DNA of 64,000 nucleotides from Caulobacter mirabilis (GCF_002749615.1 NZ_CP024201.1:372001-436000), one strand, 5' to 3'; shown: positions 1 to 9,245, numbered from the stretch's first letter. Numbers and translations are program-made. Notes: generated from the letters alone by a model not told the origin.

Positions 1-1183
1 CGACCCCGTCGGTGTCGGGCTGTTCGTCGGGCGTCAGCCGGCGGACGGCCATGACCACGAACGGCGTCAGGATCATCGACAGGATGACCGCGGCGGTGAA
101 GATGGCGTTCTCCCGCCCGCTGATCACCCCGGCCTGGGCGGCGGCGGCGTACAGGACGAAGGCGAACTCGCCGCCCTGGGCGAACAGGGCGGCGCGGTTC
201 ACAGCCTCGCTGTTGCGGGCTTTGAACAGCCGGGCGACGACATAGATGCCGATCGCCTTCACGGCCATCAGACCCAGGACGGCGATGATCAGCACGCGCC
301 ATTCCTGCGCCACGACGCCGAGGTTCAGCGACATGCCGACGGCGATGAAGAACAGGCCCAGCAGCAGGCCGCGGAACGGCTCGATGTCGGCTTCGAGCTG
401 GTGGCGATAGGCGGACTCCGACAGCAGCACCCCGGCCAGGAAGGCGCCCATGGCCATCGACAGGCCGCTGAGGTCCATCAGCCAGGCGGCGCCCAGCACC
501 ACGGCCAGGGCGGCGGCGGTCATCACCTCGCGCGCCCGGGCCGCGGACAGCAGGCGGAACAAGGGATTCAGCAGGTAACGGCCGGCGATGAACAGCCCGA
601 CCAGGGCGCCGACGGCGATCGCCATGTCGGCCATCCAGTTGCCGCCGGTCTGGGCGCGGGGCGACAGCAGGGCCACCACCGCGAGCAGCGGCACGATGGC
701 CAGGTCTTCCAGCAGCAGGATGGAGATCGCCCGCTGGCCGAGCGGCGCGGCCGTCTCGCCGCGCTCCTCCAGCATCTGCATGATCACGGCCGTGGACGAC
801 AGCACGAAGCCCATCGAGCCGATGAAGGCCACCGTCCAGGGCAGGCCGGCGAAATGCGCGGCCACGGTCATCGCCGCGCCGCAGCCGAGGACCTGGGCCG
901 CGCCCAGGCCGAAGATGTCCCGCCGCATGCCCCACAGGCGCGACGGCCGCATCTCCAGCCCGATGACGAACAGGAACATGATCACGCCGAGCTCGGCGAC
1001 GTGGAGGATAGTCTCCGGCTCCTCCAGCACTTTCAGGCCGAACGGGCCGATGATGATCCCGGCGACCAGATAGCCGAGGATCGAGCCGAAACCGAGCCGC
1101 TTGAAGATGGGCCCCGCGATGACGCCGGCGCCGAGCACCGCCACCACCTGAGCCAGATTCACGCCCGCCGATTCCGCCGCCAT
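1..1183 (-). CDS. CPA2 cation:proton antiporter (KefB/KefC-like), 3' end cut by window
   Basis: Inner-membrane monovalent cation/proton antiporter of the CPA2 family, probably K+ or Na+ efflux coupled to H+. The first 394 codons are visible, beginning MAAESAGVNLAQVVAVLGAG. They form a nearly unbroken series of hydrophobic helices with family hallmarks: GYLVAGIIIGPFGL, ELGVIMFLFVIGLEM, a GFVLSSTAVIM turn, LLLEDLAIVPLLA, and GLFFIAVGMSLNL. The start ATG at 1183 follows a GGAAGGGTGG stretch. The C-terminal cytoplasmic part (usually a TrkA-N nucleotide-binding domain) lies outside the window, so KefB versus KefC versus a domain-less form cannot be decided. A second family member is encoded at 49679-51475. 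Confidence 0.9.
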   Translation of the reverse strand, partial: MAAESAGVNLAQVVAVLGAGVIAGPIFKRLGFGSILGYLVAGIIIGPFGLKVLEEPETILHVAELGVIMFLFVIGLEMRPSRLWGMRRDIFGLGAAQVLGCGAAMTVAAHFAGLPWTVAFIGSMGFVLSSTAVIMQMLEERGETAAPLGQRAISILLLEDLAIVPLLAVVALLSPRAQTGGNWMADMAIAVGALVGLFIAGRYLLNPLFRLLSAARAREVMTAAALAVVLGAAWLMDLSGLSMAMGAFLAGVLLSESAYRHQLEADIEPFRGLLLGLFFIAVGMSLNLGVVAQEWRVLIIAVLGLMAVKAIGIYVVARLFKARNSEAVNRAALFAQGGEFAFVLYAAAAQAGVISGRENAIFTAAVILSMILTPFVVMAVRRLTPDEQPDTDGV

Positions 1184-1385
1184 TCCACCCTTCCTGAACG
1201 CTTCAAGGGTCTGTTCTGGCGCCTTAGGCGGGCGGGGTCGATGACCTTCGGTCCTCTGGCCGCGCCTCTGACGCACATGTTAGCGTCCCATCAGCGTCGG
1301 GAGCGCCGACCATCGTTATTCACCAAGGCTTGAATTTATCGCCGGAGTGGGCGAGATCGGCGCCTTGCGTTCCTGCGGAGGACCC

Positions 1386-2096
1386 ATGGTCGACAAGGTG
1401 ACCCAGACTGCCGCCGACGCCCTGGACGGGCTGCTGTTCGACGGCATGACCATCATGGCCGGAGGCTTCGGCCTCTGCGGCATTCCCGAGAATCTGATCG
1501 CGGCGATCCGCGAGCATGGGGTGAAGGACCTGACGGTCGTCTCCAACAACTGCGGCGTCGACGGCTTCGGCCTCGGCATCCTGCTGGAGAACCGCCAGAT
1601 CAAGAAGATGATCAGCTCCTACGTGGGCGAGAACAAACTGTTCGAGCAGCTGTACCTGTCCGGCGAGCTGGAGCTGGAGTTCAATCCGCAGGGCACCCTG
1701 GCCGAGCGCATCCGCGCCGGCGGCGCGGGCATCCCGGCCTTCTTCACCAAGACCGGCGTCGGCACCCTGGTGGCCGAGGGCAAGGAACTTCGCGAGTTCG
1801 ACGGCGAGCTCTACGTCATGGAGCGCGGCCTGACCGCCGACCTGTCGATCGTGAAGGCCTTCAAGGGCGATCACGAGGGCAACCTCGTCTATCGGAAGAC
1901 CGCCCGGAACTTCAATCCGATGATGGCCACGGCGGGCAAGAAGACCGTCGTCGAGGTCGAGCAGCTGGTCCCGACCGGCGCGCTGGACAAGGACAACATC
2001 CACACGCCCGGCATCTTCGTCGACCGCATCTTCAAGGGCGCGGTGTTCGAGAAGCGCATCGAGCGCGTCACCACCCGGTCGAAGGAAGTCGCCTGA
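1386..2096 (+). CDS. scoA: 3-oxoacid CoA-transferase subunit A
   Basis: Alpha subunit (236 aa) of succinyl-CoA:3-ketoacid CoA-transferase, which moves CoA from succinyl-CoA to acetoacetate in ketone-body and short-chain ketoacid use in the cytosol. The subunit-A signature [13 protein letters not shown] is near residues 24-36, followed by [14 protein letters not shown]. The start at 1386 is preferred over an upstream in-frame codon at 1347 because a GGAGG sits 5 nt upstream and the protein then begins at the usual place. The stop overlaps the scoB start (ATGA), so the two subunits are translationally coupled. Confidence 0.95.
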   Translation: MVDKVTQTAADALDGLLFDGMTIMAGGFGLCGIPENLIAAIREHGVKDLTVVSNNCGVDGFGLGILLENRQIKKMISSYVGENKLFEQLYLSGELELEFNPQGTLAERIRAGGAGIPAFFTKTGVGTLVAEGKELREFDGELYVMERGLTADLSIVKAFKGDHEGNLVYRKTARNFNPMMATAGKKTVVEVEQLVPTGALDKDNIHTPGIFVDRIFKGAVFEKRIERVTTRSKEVA

Positions 2097-2737
2097 TGCC
2101 CTGGACGAGAGACGAAGTCGCCGCCCGCGCGGCCAAGGAGCTGCAGGACGGCTTCTATGTGAACCTGGGCATCGGCATTCCGACCCTGGTGGCCAACTAC
2201 ATCCCCGAAGGCATGAACGTGACGCTGCAGAGCGAGAACGGCATGCTCGGCATGGGCCCCTTCCCCTACGAGGGCGAAGAGGACGCCGACCTGATCAACG
2301 CCGGCAAGCAGACGATCACCGAGCTGGACAGCAGTTCCTACTTCTCGTCCGCCGACAGCTTCGCGATGATCCGGGGCGGGCATATCGCCCTGTCGATCCT
2401 GGGCGGCATGCAGGTCTCCGAGGCCGGCGACCTGGCCAACTGGATGGTGCCCGGCAAGATGGTCAAGGGCATGGGCGGCGCCATGGACCTGGTCGCGGGC
2501 GTCAAGCGCGTGGTCGTGGTCATGGACCACTGCGAGAAGTCGGGCGCTCCCAAGCTGCTCAAGCAATGCAGCCTGCCGCTGACCGGCGCCGGCGTGGTCG
2601 ATCTGCTGATCACCGAGCTGGGCGTGTTCGAGATCAACCGCGGCAAGACGCCGGTGCGACTGGTCGAACTGGCCCCCGGCGTGACCGTGGACGAGGTGAA
2701 GGCCAAGACCGAGGCGGCGTTCGAGGTCGCGGTCTAA
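2096..2737 (+). CDS. scoB: 3-oxoacid CoA-transferase subunit B
   Basis: Beta, catalytic subunit (213 aa) of the same CoA-transferase. The active-site signature [10 protein letters not shown] carries the glutamate (Glu47) that forms the covalent CoA thioester in this family. The chain also contains [13 protein letters not shown] near the N-terminus and a C-terminal [18 protein letters not shown] typical of the family. Length is normal. It begins on the ATGA shared with scoA. The operon ends here: a palindromic intergenic element follows 8 nt after the stop. Confidence 0.95.
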   Translation: MPWTRDEVAARAAKELQDGFYVNLGIGIPTLVANYIPEGMNVTLQSENGMLGMGPFPYEGEEDADLINAGKQTITELDSSSYFSSADSFAMIRGGHIALSILGGMQVSEAGDLANWMVPGKMVKGMGGAMDLVAGVKRVVVVMDHCEKSGAPKLLKQCSLPLTGAGVVDLLITELGVFEINRGKTPVRLVELAPGVTVDEVKAKTEAAFEVAV

Positions 2738-2745
2738 ATCCTATT

Positions 2746-2837
2746 GTCATCCCGGACGGCCGTAGGCCGATCCGGGACCCAGCATGCCGTGCGTCGGCCT
2801 GGGTCCCGGCTCTCCGCTACGCTCCGGCCGGGATGAC
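2746..2837. repeat. Intergenic palindromic element (GTCATCCCGG type)
   Basis: A 92-bp inverted structure starts with GTCATCCCGG and ends with CCGGGATGAC; internally CGGGACCCAG faces CTGGGTCCCG. It lies between the convergent scoB and glycosyltransferase genes. Elements of this form are commonly repeated between genes in alphaproteobacteria. In RNA it would fold as a long hairpin and may act as a transcription barrier for both converging genes, although no T-run follows. Confidence 0.7.
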
Positions 2838-2845
2838 CCTGAAAG

Positions 2846-4411
2846 TCAGTCCCGCTTCGCCGGCTTGAAGTCCTCGCCGAGGATCAGGGTCGCGCGGCGG
2901 CGGCAGCGGTGGTCGAACTTCTCCGGCGCCTCGTCGGGTTTGGCCCTGCACTTGGCGCTCAGCAGCACGCTGACGATCTCCACCCGCTCGGCGCGGGCGA
3001 AATCCCCGATGATGAGGTCGCTGGCCTGGTCCTCCAGGGCCACGACCAGCACGCGCTTGCCGTCCTTGGCGGTCAGCGGCGCGGTGGCCTCGGCCTGGTT
3101 GCCGGCGTGGGCCTGGCGCAGCCAGATGACCAGCGGCGGCGCGTCCGGCCGCCCGAAGTAATCGCGGCCGTAGTAGGACAGGGCGTTGAACAGGAAGCGG
3201 TCGTCAACGGCGATGGCGCTGATGCCGCCGTTGAGGGCCTCCAGCTCGGCGCGGCGGACGACCGCCTCGGTCATCTGCTCCCAGCCGCGGGCGCGCTTGA
3301 TGTCGTTGGAGCGGCCCATGGCGTCGGCGACCTGGGGCTGGATGGTCCAGGTCAGGAACACCACGGCCAGCGCCGCCTGCACGGCCAGGCCGCCGACCAG
3401 CCACCACTTCGCCTTCCAGCGCAGCAGCAGGGCGGCGACCAGGACCGAGCCGGCGACATAGGCGCTGGCGGCCCAGTTGGCGTTGGCGCGCGACAGGAAG
3501 GCCTGGACGGTGACCACCAGCAGCGGCGGAGCGGTCCAGCAGACCAGCATCAGGTCCTGGGGCGTCAGCCGTCGGCGGATGATCAGCAGGCCGACGCCGC
3601 CGATCAGCACGACGAAGGGCAGGGGGCCGAAGACCCCGAGCTGTTCGCCGATGAAGGTCAGCATCTCGCCGGGATTGAACAGCTTGCCGCCCAGGTTGGC
3701 GTTGGCCGCCGTGTGGCCGACCGTGGCGAAGCCGTGCGTGGCGTTCCAGATCAGGTTGGGCGCCAGGACGACGACGAAGGCGAGCACGGCGGCGCCGGCG
3801 CTCTTGAGGTCCCAGGCGCGGCGCGCGTCGGCCGACAGGACCAGGTGCAGGCCTATGCCGATCAGGGCGTAGAGGGCGGCGTACTTGGAGAGCATCGCCA
3901 GGCCCAGGGTCGCGCCCACGGCGGCCGCGAGCTTCAGGCTGCGCTGTTCCGCCTGCAGCGAGACGTAGGCCAGCAGCGCCAGCGACAGGAAGCACAGCAG
4001 CGGCGCATCGGTGGTGATCACGCCCGACGACAGCTGCACGCCCGGCATCAGCGAGTAGACCGCCGCGGCCGCCAGCCCTGTCCAGGCGCCGTACAGTCGC
4101 CGGCCGATCGCGAACAGGGCGATGGCGGTGACGGCGTGGAACAGCGGCGCGGCCATGCGCACGGCGGCCTCCGAATCGCCGCCCAGGCGGGTGGAGGTCC
4201 AGATGGTCCAGGCGATCATCGGCGGCTTGGAGAAGTAGCCGAAGTCCAGGGTCCGCGACCAAAGCCAGTACTGGGCCTCGTCCGGATAGAGTTCCAGCGG
4301 TGACAGGAACAGCGCCGCCAGCCGCACGGCCGTCAGTGCAAGGACGAACCAGAGCGCCAGGCGTGCCGGTCGCGTATCGTCGGGGGTCGGAATTGTGGCG
4401 GCGGCGGTCAT
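2846..4411 (-). CDS. GT39/ArnT-like membrane glycosyltransferase
   Basis: Polytopic membrane protein of 521 aa resembling the PMT/ArnT (GT39, GT-C fold) family, which transfers a sugar from a polyprenyl-phosphate donor to lipid A, protein or another envelope acceptor on the periplasmic face. The first periplasmic loop carries YPDEAQYWLW with the acidic pair these enzymes use, followed by GYFSKPPMIAW. About 11-12 hydrophobic segments are visible, then a soluble C-terminal domain of about 150 residues ending in a basic tail. It is a single gene, convergent with scoB, so the acceptor cannot be inferred from neighbours. The start ATG at 4411 places the first helix immediately after a short polar leader. 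Confidence 0.85.
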   Translation of the reverse strand: MTAAATIPTPDDTRPARLALWFVLALTAVRLAALFLSPLELYPDEAQYWLWSRTLDFGYFSKPPMIAWTIWTSTRLGGDSEAAVRMAAPLFHAVTAIALFAIGRRLYGAWTGLAAAAVYSLMPGVQLSSGVITTDAPLLCFLSLALLAYVSLQAEQRSLKLAAAVGATLGLAMLSKYAALYALIGIGLHLVLSADARRAWDLKSAGAAVLAFVVVLAPNLIWNATHGFATVGHTAANANLGGKLFNPGEMLTFIGEQLGVFGPLPFVVLIGGVGLLIIRRRLTPQDLMLVCWTAPPLLVVTVQAFLSRANANWAASAYVAGSVLVAALLLRWKAKWWLVGGLAVQAALAVVFLTWTIQPQVADAMGRSNDIKRARGWEQMTEAVVRRAELEALNGGISAIAVDDRFLFNALSYYGRDYFGRPDAPPLVIWLRQAHAGNQAEATAPLTAKDGKRVLVVALEDQASDLIIGDFARAERVEIVSVLLSAKCRAKPDEAPEKFDHRCRRRATLILGEDFKPAKRD

Positions 4412-4469
4412 GTCTCGAAGAACGCTGGTGGCTGAAGCGGGCGGTGTAGAGGCGATCTGTGCCTAAGGG

Positions 4470-4487
4470 TGTCGCAATCTTGCGACA
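4470..4487. promoter_or_regulatory. Perfect 18-bp inverted repeat, candidate operator
   Basis: TGTCGCAA and TTGCGACA are separated by two bases, a perfect palindrome in the 286-bp gap between the divergent glycosyltransferase and TonB-dependent receptor genes. It lies about 210 bp before the receptor start and 60 bp before the glycosyltransferase start. It has the size and symmetry of a dimeric repressor site. No regulator is encoded next to it, so the binding protein is unknown. Confidence 0.4.
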
Positions 4488-4697
4488 AGCTGTCTCAAAA
4501 AGGGCTCAAACCTTAACCGCGCCTTGCACGGACAGGTCGTGGCCTTATTGTGGCGGGCCAAGACGTTTGGGACTCCTCCGGCATCGTCATCGTCACTCAA
4601 GCTTCGCATTGGCGCGCTAATGCGTTGCGGACGTTGCCCGGAACCGGGGTCCGACAAGGTAGCCACCGGCGTCGGGATGAGAGGGGATACTCATATC

Positions 4698-7268
4698 ATG
4701 AACACTAGAAAGTTCGCCTTCGTGGCGACGACCGCGCTCGTCGGCAGCATGATGCTCGCCGGCGCCGCCTATGCGCAATCCACCGGCACCGCCGAAGTTG
4801 AAGAGGTGGTGGTCACCGCCGCCGGCCAGAAGAAGATCGAAGGCGTGATCGCCGAGACCGCGCCGAAGGCCCGGACCACGATCAACCAGGAATACATCGA
4901 CCGCCAAGGCTCGGGTCAGACGATCCTGCAGACCCTGAACCTGACCCCGGGTCTGAACTTCGTGAACAACGACCCGTACGGCGCCTCGGGCGGCAACATC
5001 CGTCTGCGCGGCTTCGACGGCAACCGCATCTCGCTGACGTTCGACGGCATCCCGCTGAACGACACCGGCAACTACGCCATCTACTCGAACCAGCAGCTGG
5101 ACAGCGAGCTGATCTCGCAGGCCAACGTGATCACGGGCGCGACCGACGTCGACACCCCGACGATCTCGGCCACCGGCGGCGTGATCAACTACACCGTCCG
5201 CAAGCCGCGCGACGAGTTCGGCGGCATGGCCACCTTCTCGGCCGGCACCTTCAACTTCAAGCGCGTCTTCGGCCTGGTCGAGACGGGCGAGTTCGGCCCC
5301 TGGGGCACCAAGGCCTGGTTCTCGGCCTCCTACCAGAACTACGACAAGTTCAAGGGCCGCGGCGACCTGGAGCGTAAGCAGTTCAACGCCCGCATCTGGC
5401 AGGACATCGGCGACAACGGCGACTTCGTGAGCCTGGCGCTGCACTGGAACGAGAACCGCAACTACGCCTACTACAGCCCCAACCTGGGCAACTCGAACTA
5501 CGATCCGACCAAGCCGATCAGCGCCACCAACACGCCGCGCCAGATCGACCAGTTCGGCTGGGACGTCGACTTCGACGGCAACTGGGTCGCCCCGACCGCG
5601 CAACGGGGCGTCGCCGACGGCGACACCAACCCGAACTCGGGCGCGACCTCCAACACCGGCTGGTGGGGCGGTCGGATCAACCCGTCGAACACGGGCAACG
5701 TCCGCATCCAGTCGCGCTACTCGCTGACCGACAACCTGCGCTTCACCTTCGACCCGTCCTTCCAGTACGTGATGGCGAACGGCGGCTCGCAGATGCAGGT
5801 CATCAACGAGTTCGATCCGAAGCTCATCGGCAAGGCCACCACCTTCCCGACCTGCGGCGGCGGCGGCACCGGCGTCGACCTGAACAACGACGGCGACTGC
5901 CTGGACCGCGTTCGCTACTTCTCGCCGTCCAACACCAACACCCGCCGCTACGGCCTGAACACCTCGCTGATCTGGGACATCAACGACGACAGCACCCTGC
6001 GTCTGGCCTACACCTACGACAAGGGTCGTCACCGTCAGACCTCGGAAGGCGGTTTCGTCAATCAGCAGACCGGTCAGTTCGAAGACTGGTTCGGCGGCAA
6101 GGAAACCTGGGGCGGCCGTCGCCTCACGACCGCCGACGGCGCTCTGCTGCGCTTCCGCGACCGTTTCTCGATCGCCGAGCTGAGCCAGCTCGCTCTCGAG
6201 TACCGCGGCCGTTTCTTCGATGACCAGCTCCGTGTCGTCGCCGGCCTGCAGTACAAAGAGTTCAGCCGCGAGCTGAACCAGTACTGCTACACGCAGAACA
6301 ACAGCTCGACCGTGAACTGCACCACCCAGACCGCGACGCCCATCGTGGGCGGCCTGGGCAACGTGACCCTGCCGGGTTCCGCGACCTCGTACATCCCGCC
6401 GTTCTCGTACACCGCCAAGATCAACGACGTTCTGCCGAACGTCAGCGCGTCGTGGCAGTTCGACGGGGCCAGTTCGATGTACGCCAGCTACTCGGAGCAG
6501 ATCTCGGCCCTGCGGACGGACAGCTACTACTACGTCTACCGCGCCACCGACGGCTCCATCCAGTCGCTGAACGCCAAGCCGGAAAGCTCCAAGACCGTCG
6601 AGGTCGGCTACCGCTACCAGGCGTCGACCGTGCTGGCGCAGGCCAACGTGTTCTACACGAACTACGAAAACCGCGTCGTCAGCAGCTACGACCCGGACCA
6701 GGACACCTACATCGAGCGCAACGTCGGCAGCGTGAAGACCAAGGGCGTCGAAGGTTCCGTGGGCTGGCGTCCGACCGAGCGCCTCTCGCTGCTCGGCTCG
6801 GTCACCTACACGGCGGCTGAGTACCAGGACAACCTGCTGATGCGGCGCATCGTGTCGGGCCCGACCACGACGCTGGTCTACGCCCCGATCAAGGGCAAGC
6901 AGCTGGTCGAGACGCCGGAGTGGATGGCCACGGGCCGCATCGCCTATGACTTCGGTCCGGTCCAGGCCGGCCTGCAGGCCAAGTACGTCGGCGAGCGCTT
7001 CGCGACCGACATGAACGACATGAAGATCGACAGCTACACCCTGTTCGATCTGGACGTCCGGATGAGCCTGGAGAAGCTGGCGAACGTTGAGAACGCCTTC
7101 CTCCAGCTGAACGTCTGGAACCTGACCGACGAGCGCTACCTCGGCAACCTGGGCACCCAGGTGACCGCCAACTCGAACGACAAGACGGCGTGGAACGTCA
7201 CCAGCCAGCCGTTCGCGTCGGTCGGCGCGCCGCGGACCTTCATGCTGACGCTGCGTCTCGGCTTCTAA
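4698..7268 (+). CDS. TonB-dependent receptor
   Basis: Outer-membrane TonB-dependent receptor of 856 aa. The start at 4698 gives a clean signal peptide (MNTRKFAFVATTALVGSMML, ending AYAQ); in-frame codons upstream to 4524 are rejected because they would bury it, and GAGGGGA lies upstream. The mature N-terminus has a TonB box-like EEVVVTA, then a plug domain with NIRLRGFDGNRISLTFDGIP and a 22-strand barrel ending in aromatic Phe. Aromatic and Asn/Asp-rich loops fit carbohydrate or small organic ligands, but the substrate cannot be read from sequence. The gene stands alone with its own terminator at 7294. Confidence 0.92.
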   Translation: MNTRKFAFVATTALVGSMMLAGAAYAQSTGTAEVEEVVVTAAGQKKIEGVIAETAPKARTTINQEYIDRQGSGQTILQTLNLTPGLNFVNNDPYGASGGNIRLRGFDGNRISLTFDGIPLNDTGNYAIYSNQQLDSELISQANVITGATDVDTPTISATGGVINYTVRKPRDEFGGMATFSAGTFNFKRVFGLVETGEFGPWGTKAWFSASYQNYDKFKGRGDLERKQFNARIWQDIGDNGDFVSLALHWNENRNYAYYSPNLGNSNYDPTKPISATNTPRQIDQFGWDVDFDGNWVAPTAQRGVADGDTNPNSGATSNTGWWGGRINPSNTGNVRIQSRYSLTDNLRFTFDPSFQYVMANGGSQMQVINEFDPKLIGKATTFPTCGGGGTGVDLNNDGDCLDRVRYFSPSNTNTRRYGLNTSLIWDINDDSTLRLAYTYDKGRHRQTSEGGFVNQQTGQFEDWFGGKETWGGRRLTTADGALLRFRDRFSIAELSQLALEYRGRFFDDQLRVVAGLQYKEFSRELNQYCYTQNNSSTVNCTTQTATPIVGGLGNVTLPGSATSYIPPFSYTAKINDVLPNVSASWQFDGASSMYASYSEQISALRTDSYYYVYRATDGSIQSLNAKPESSKTVEVGYRYQASTVLAQANVFYTNYENRVVSSYDPDQDTYIERNVGSVKTKGVEGSVGWRPTERLSLLGSVTYTAAEYQDNLLMRRIVSGPTTTLVYAPIKGKQLVETPEWMATGRIAYDFGPVQAGLQAKYVGERFATDMNDMKIDSYTLFDLDVRMSLEKLANVENAFLQLNVWNLTDERYLGNLGTQVTANSNDKTAWNVTSQPFASVGAPRTFMLTLRLGF

Positions 7269-7293
7269 GCCGGTCACAGACCTGAACTAGGAC

Positions 7294-7330
7294 AGGGCGG
7301 CTCGAGTGATCGGGCCGCCCTCTTCTTTTG
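7294..7330 (+). terminator. Rho-independent terminator after TonB-dependent receptor
   Basis: AGGGCGGC pairs with GCCGCCCT across a 12-nt loop and is followed by a T-rich tail (TCTTCTTTTG). It lies 26 nt after the receptor stop codon. Confidence 0.85.
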
Positions 7331-7375
7331 TGCAAGCCTTGACGTAGCCCCTCCAGAGCATCACTTCCCCGCCCC

Positions 7376-8383
7376 ATGACCAGCACCCCTCTCGTTCCCG
7401 CCGAATGGGCCCCGCACCGCGCGATGTGGCTCGGTTTCCCCAGCCATGGCGAGCTGTGGCAGGAAGACCTCGAACCCGCCCAGGACGAGGTGGCCGCCCT
7501 GGCCCGCGCCATGGCCGGCCCGGGCGACGAGCGCGTGCGCCTGATGGTCTGCGGCGACGAGGCCGAGGCCGCCGCCCGCGCCCGCCTGGACGGCGTCGCC
7601 AACATCGAGATCGTCCGCGGCCTGTTCGGCGACATCTGGCTGCGCGACACCGGCCCGATCTTCCGCGAGGACGGCAGGGCCGCCGGCTTCCGCTTCAACG
7701 GCTGGGGCGGCAAGTACACGCTGGAAGGCGATGATCAGGTCGCGGCCCAGATCGCCGCCGCCTCGGGCGCGCCGCTGGCCCAGAACGACTTCATCCTGGA
7801 AGGCGGAGCCATCGACCACGACGGCTACGGCACCGTCCTGACCACCCGCCAGTGCCTGCTGAATCCCAACCGCAACCCCGGCTGGACCCAGGAGGCCGCC
7901 GAGGCCGCCCTGGCCGCCTCGCTGGGCGCCCGCAAGGTGCTGTGGCTGGGCGACGGCCTGCGCAACGACCATACCGACGGCCATGTCGACAACCTGGCCC
8001 GTTTCGTCGCGCCGGGCGTCGTCGCCTGCCCGGTCGCCTGGGGCAAGGCCGACCCCAACGCCGCCCTCTACGACGAGACCGCCCGCCTGCTGTCGTCGAT
8101 GACCGACGCCCGCGGCGCCAAGATCCAGGTCATGCGCGTGCCCAGCCCCGGCTGGATCGACGGCGAGAGCAGCGCCCAGCCGGCCCCGGCCAGCCACATG
8201 AACTTCATCGTCTGCAACGCCGCCGTGATCGTGCCGCTGTACGAGGACGACAAGGCCGGCGCCTTCGCCGTCGACGCGGTCCAGAGCCTGTTCCCCGAGC
8301 GCAAGGCCATCGGCCTCAGCTCCAACGCCGTCCTCACCGGCGGCGGCTCGTTCCACTGCATCACCCAGCAGGAGCCCTGCTGA
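7376..8383 (+). CDS. aguA: Agmatine deiminase
   Basis: Cytosolic agmatine iminohydrolase (335 aa) converting agmatine to N-carbamoylputrescine and ammonia, the first step of the agmatine route to putrescine. Family motifs are visible in order: MWLGFPSH at the N-terminus, WLRDTGPIF, NGWGGKY, FILEGGAIDHDGYG, the NDHTDGHVDNLARF active-site segment, and GGGSFHCITQQEP at the C-terminus with catalytic Cys328. The reading frame is intact. The last codons, from Thr330 to the stop, coincide with a sequence repeated three more times downstream, as if this gene end were a recombination site. Its usual partner aguB lies 4.2 kb away at 12636. Confidence 0.95.
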   Translation: MTSTPLVPAEWAPHRAMWLGFPSHGELWQEDLEPAQDEVAALARAMAGPGDERVRLMVCGDEAEAAARARLDGVANIEIVRGLFGDIWLRDTGPIFREDGRAAGFRFNGWGGKYTLEGDDQVAAQIAAASGAPLAQNDFILEGGAIDHDGYGTVLTTRQCLLNPNRNPGWTQEAAEAALAASLGARKVLWLGDGLRNDHTDGHVDNLARFVAPGVVACPVAWGKADPNAALYDETARLLSSMTDARGAKIQVMRVPSPGWIDGESSAQPAPASHMNFIVCNAAVIVPLYEDDKAGAFAVDAVQSLFPERKAIGLSSNAVLTGGGSFHCITQQEPC

Positions 8384-8402
8384 TTACACTAACACAAGTC
8401 GG
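8362..8402 (+). repeat. aguA-end repeat, copy A (within aguA 3' end)
   Basis: The segment CACCCAGCAGGAGCC plus the aguA stop codon, followed by a right arm ending ACACAAGTCGG. The same order (gene-end core, TGA, right arm ending near AAGTCGG) recurs at 8883, 9323 and 9485. Copy A lacks the left arm CGACTTGTGTCAACGCAC found in the other copies; genuine aguA coding sequence occupies that place. Confidence 0.75.
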
Positions 8403-8491
8403 CCCGCGGTCTTTTTTGGGCGAAGGGACCCATGTCGGACGTTGAGGCGCGCCGCGTCATTGGGGCGTGACGGAGGCTAGGAGCACCAACA

Positions 8492-8839
8492 ATGACGCTG
8501 CTGGTTACCGCCTACCGCATCACGCGCGATGCCGAGGGAGAGAAGACCGAACGAATCGCATGCCAGTCTGATCTGGCTGGATTCGAAGAGACCCGCGCCA
8601 CGTTCTATGGCCAGACGAGAGCGCGCGCTCTGGGCTTGGCTATGCTGCCATCGCTTGCGACTTCAAACATCTATGCAAGAGGCTGCGAGCTTGAAAAACT
8701 CAGGGCTGAGGTCAGCCTGCTCATGGCGGACCTCAGCCCTGCCGAGATCTCCTATTGGCAGTCTCGCCTGACGAATATTCTCCACGCCATTGATGCGGCT
8801 TCGGCTTATGGACCTGATGGCTTGGTGATCATCGACTGA
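8492..8839 (+). CDS. Hypothetical protein in aguA-end cassette 1
   Basis: A 115-aa protein of unknown function, acidic towards the C-terminus, predicted soluble with a helical second half (LEKLRAEVSLLMADLSPAEI). There is no signal peptide, membrane segment or recognisable motif. The start at 8492 is preceded by GGAGG and AGGAG 8-16 nt upstream. GC content is visibly lower than in the flanking housekeeping genes. It sits between aguA-end repeat copies A and B in the same orientation as aguA, like a gene cassette. I do not recognise the family. Confidence 0.6.
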   Translation: MTLLVTAYRITRDAEGEKTERIACQSDLAGFEETRATFYGQTRARALGLAMLPSLATSNIYARGCELEKLRAEVSLLMADLSPAEISYWQSRLTNILHAIDAASAYGPDGLVIID

Positions 8840-8882
8840 CCTCCGCAATCCACCCTTAGCTGACACCGGCGATCGCCCCGCC

Positions 8883-8939
8883 CGACTTGTGTCAACGCAC
8901 CCAGCAGGAGCCGGGGTGAGTGCGCTAGCGCAAGGTGGG
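8883..8939 (+). repeat. aguA-end repeat, copy B
   Basis: Left arm CGACTTGTGTCAACGCAC, core CCAGCAGGAGCC plus an in-register TGA, and right arm TGCGCTAGCGCAAGG. The arms pair imperfectly with several G-T wobbles, giving a roughly 57-nt hairpin. The core is nearly identical to codons 331-334 of aguA. The sequence just upstream (TCCACCCTTAGC then GCGATCGCC, 8851-8878) is also shared with the sequence upstream of copy D. Confidence 0.75.
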
Positions 8940-8960
8940 TAAGGGCATATTGGGGAGCGG

Positions 8961-9245
8961 TTAGTCCCGCTCGAAGACGAGCGCTCCATCCCGATCCTGA
9001 GCCATATGTTCGCAGCGACGAAACTCCGACGATGCAGTCCTGACTTTGGGGTGCGCCGCGATGAGCTCGGCTATGGCTAGCTCTCGCCACTCTTCGTCAT
9101 CGTCGGAGGGGCGCGCAAAGACGTAATAGACAAGCTTCAGGTCGCCGGTGCTCGGGTCAAACGCGACCCGCGCTCCTGCGACATTGGCCGTGATGTTCCG
9201 TTGGACAATGAGCCTTGCTTCGGTGTCAAAGTACGGAGACGGCAT
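8961..9245 (-). CDS. Hypothetical protein in aguA-end cassette 2
   Basis: A 94-aa protein of unknown function beginning MPSPYFDTEARLIVQ. It contains a predicted beta-rich N-terminal half (LIVQRNITANVAGARVAF, then LKLVYYVFARP) and a charged helical C-terminal half. The start at 9245 is chosen because GAGGAG lies 6 nt upstream; an upstream ATG at 9335 has no such site and would add an unrelated 30-residue leader. It lies between repeat copies B and C in reverse orientation to aguA. Size and composition would suit an immunity or antitoxin-like protein, but nothing in the sequence proves it. Confidence 0.6.
   Translation of the reverse strand: MPSPYFDTEARLIVQRNITANVAGARVAFDPSTGDLKLVYYVFARPSDDDEEWRELAIAELIAAHPKVRTASSEFRRCEHMAQDRDGALVFERD

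Noticed and set aside
401-1333. Long open frame on the plus strand over the antiporter
   Set aside because: Antisense to a clear CPA2 membrane protein; composition is His/Gln/Arg-rich as expected of a shadow frame in high-GC DNA.
4617-7277. 886-codon open frame antisense to the TonB receptor
   Set aside because: Val/Gly/Arg-rich with no motif; the sense frame has signal peptide, TonB box, plug and barrel.
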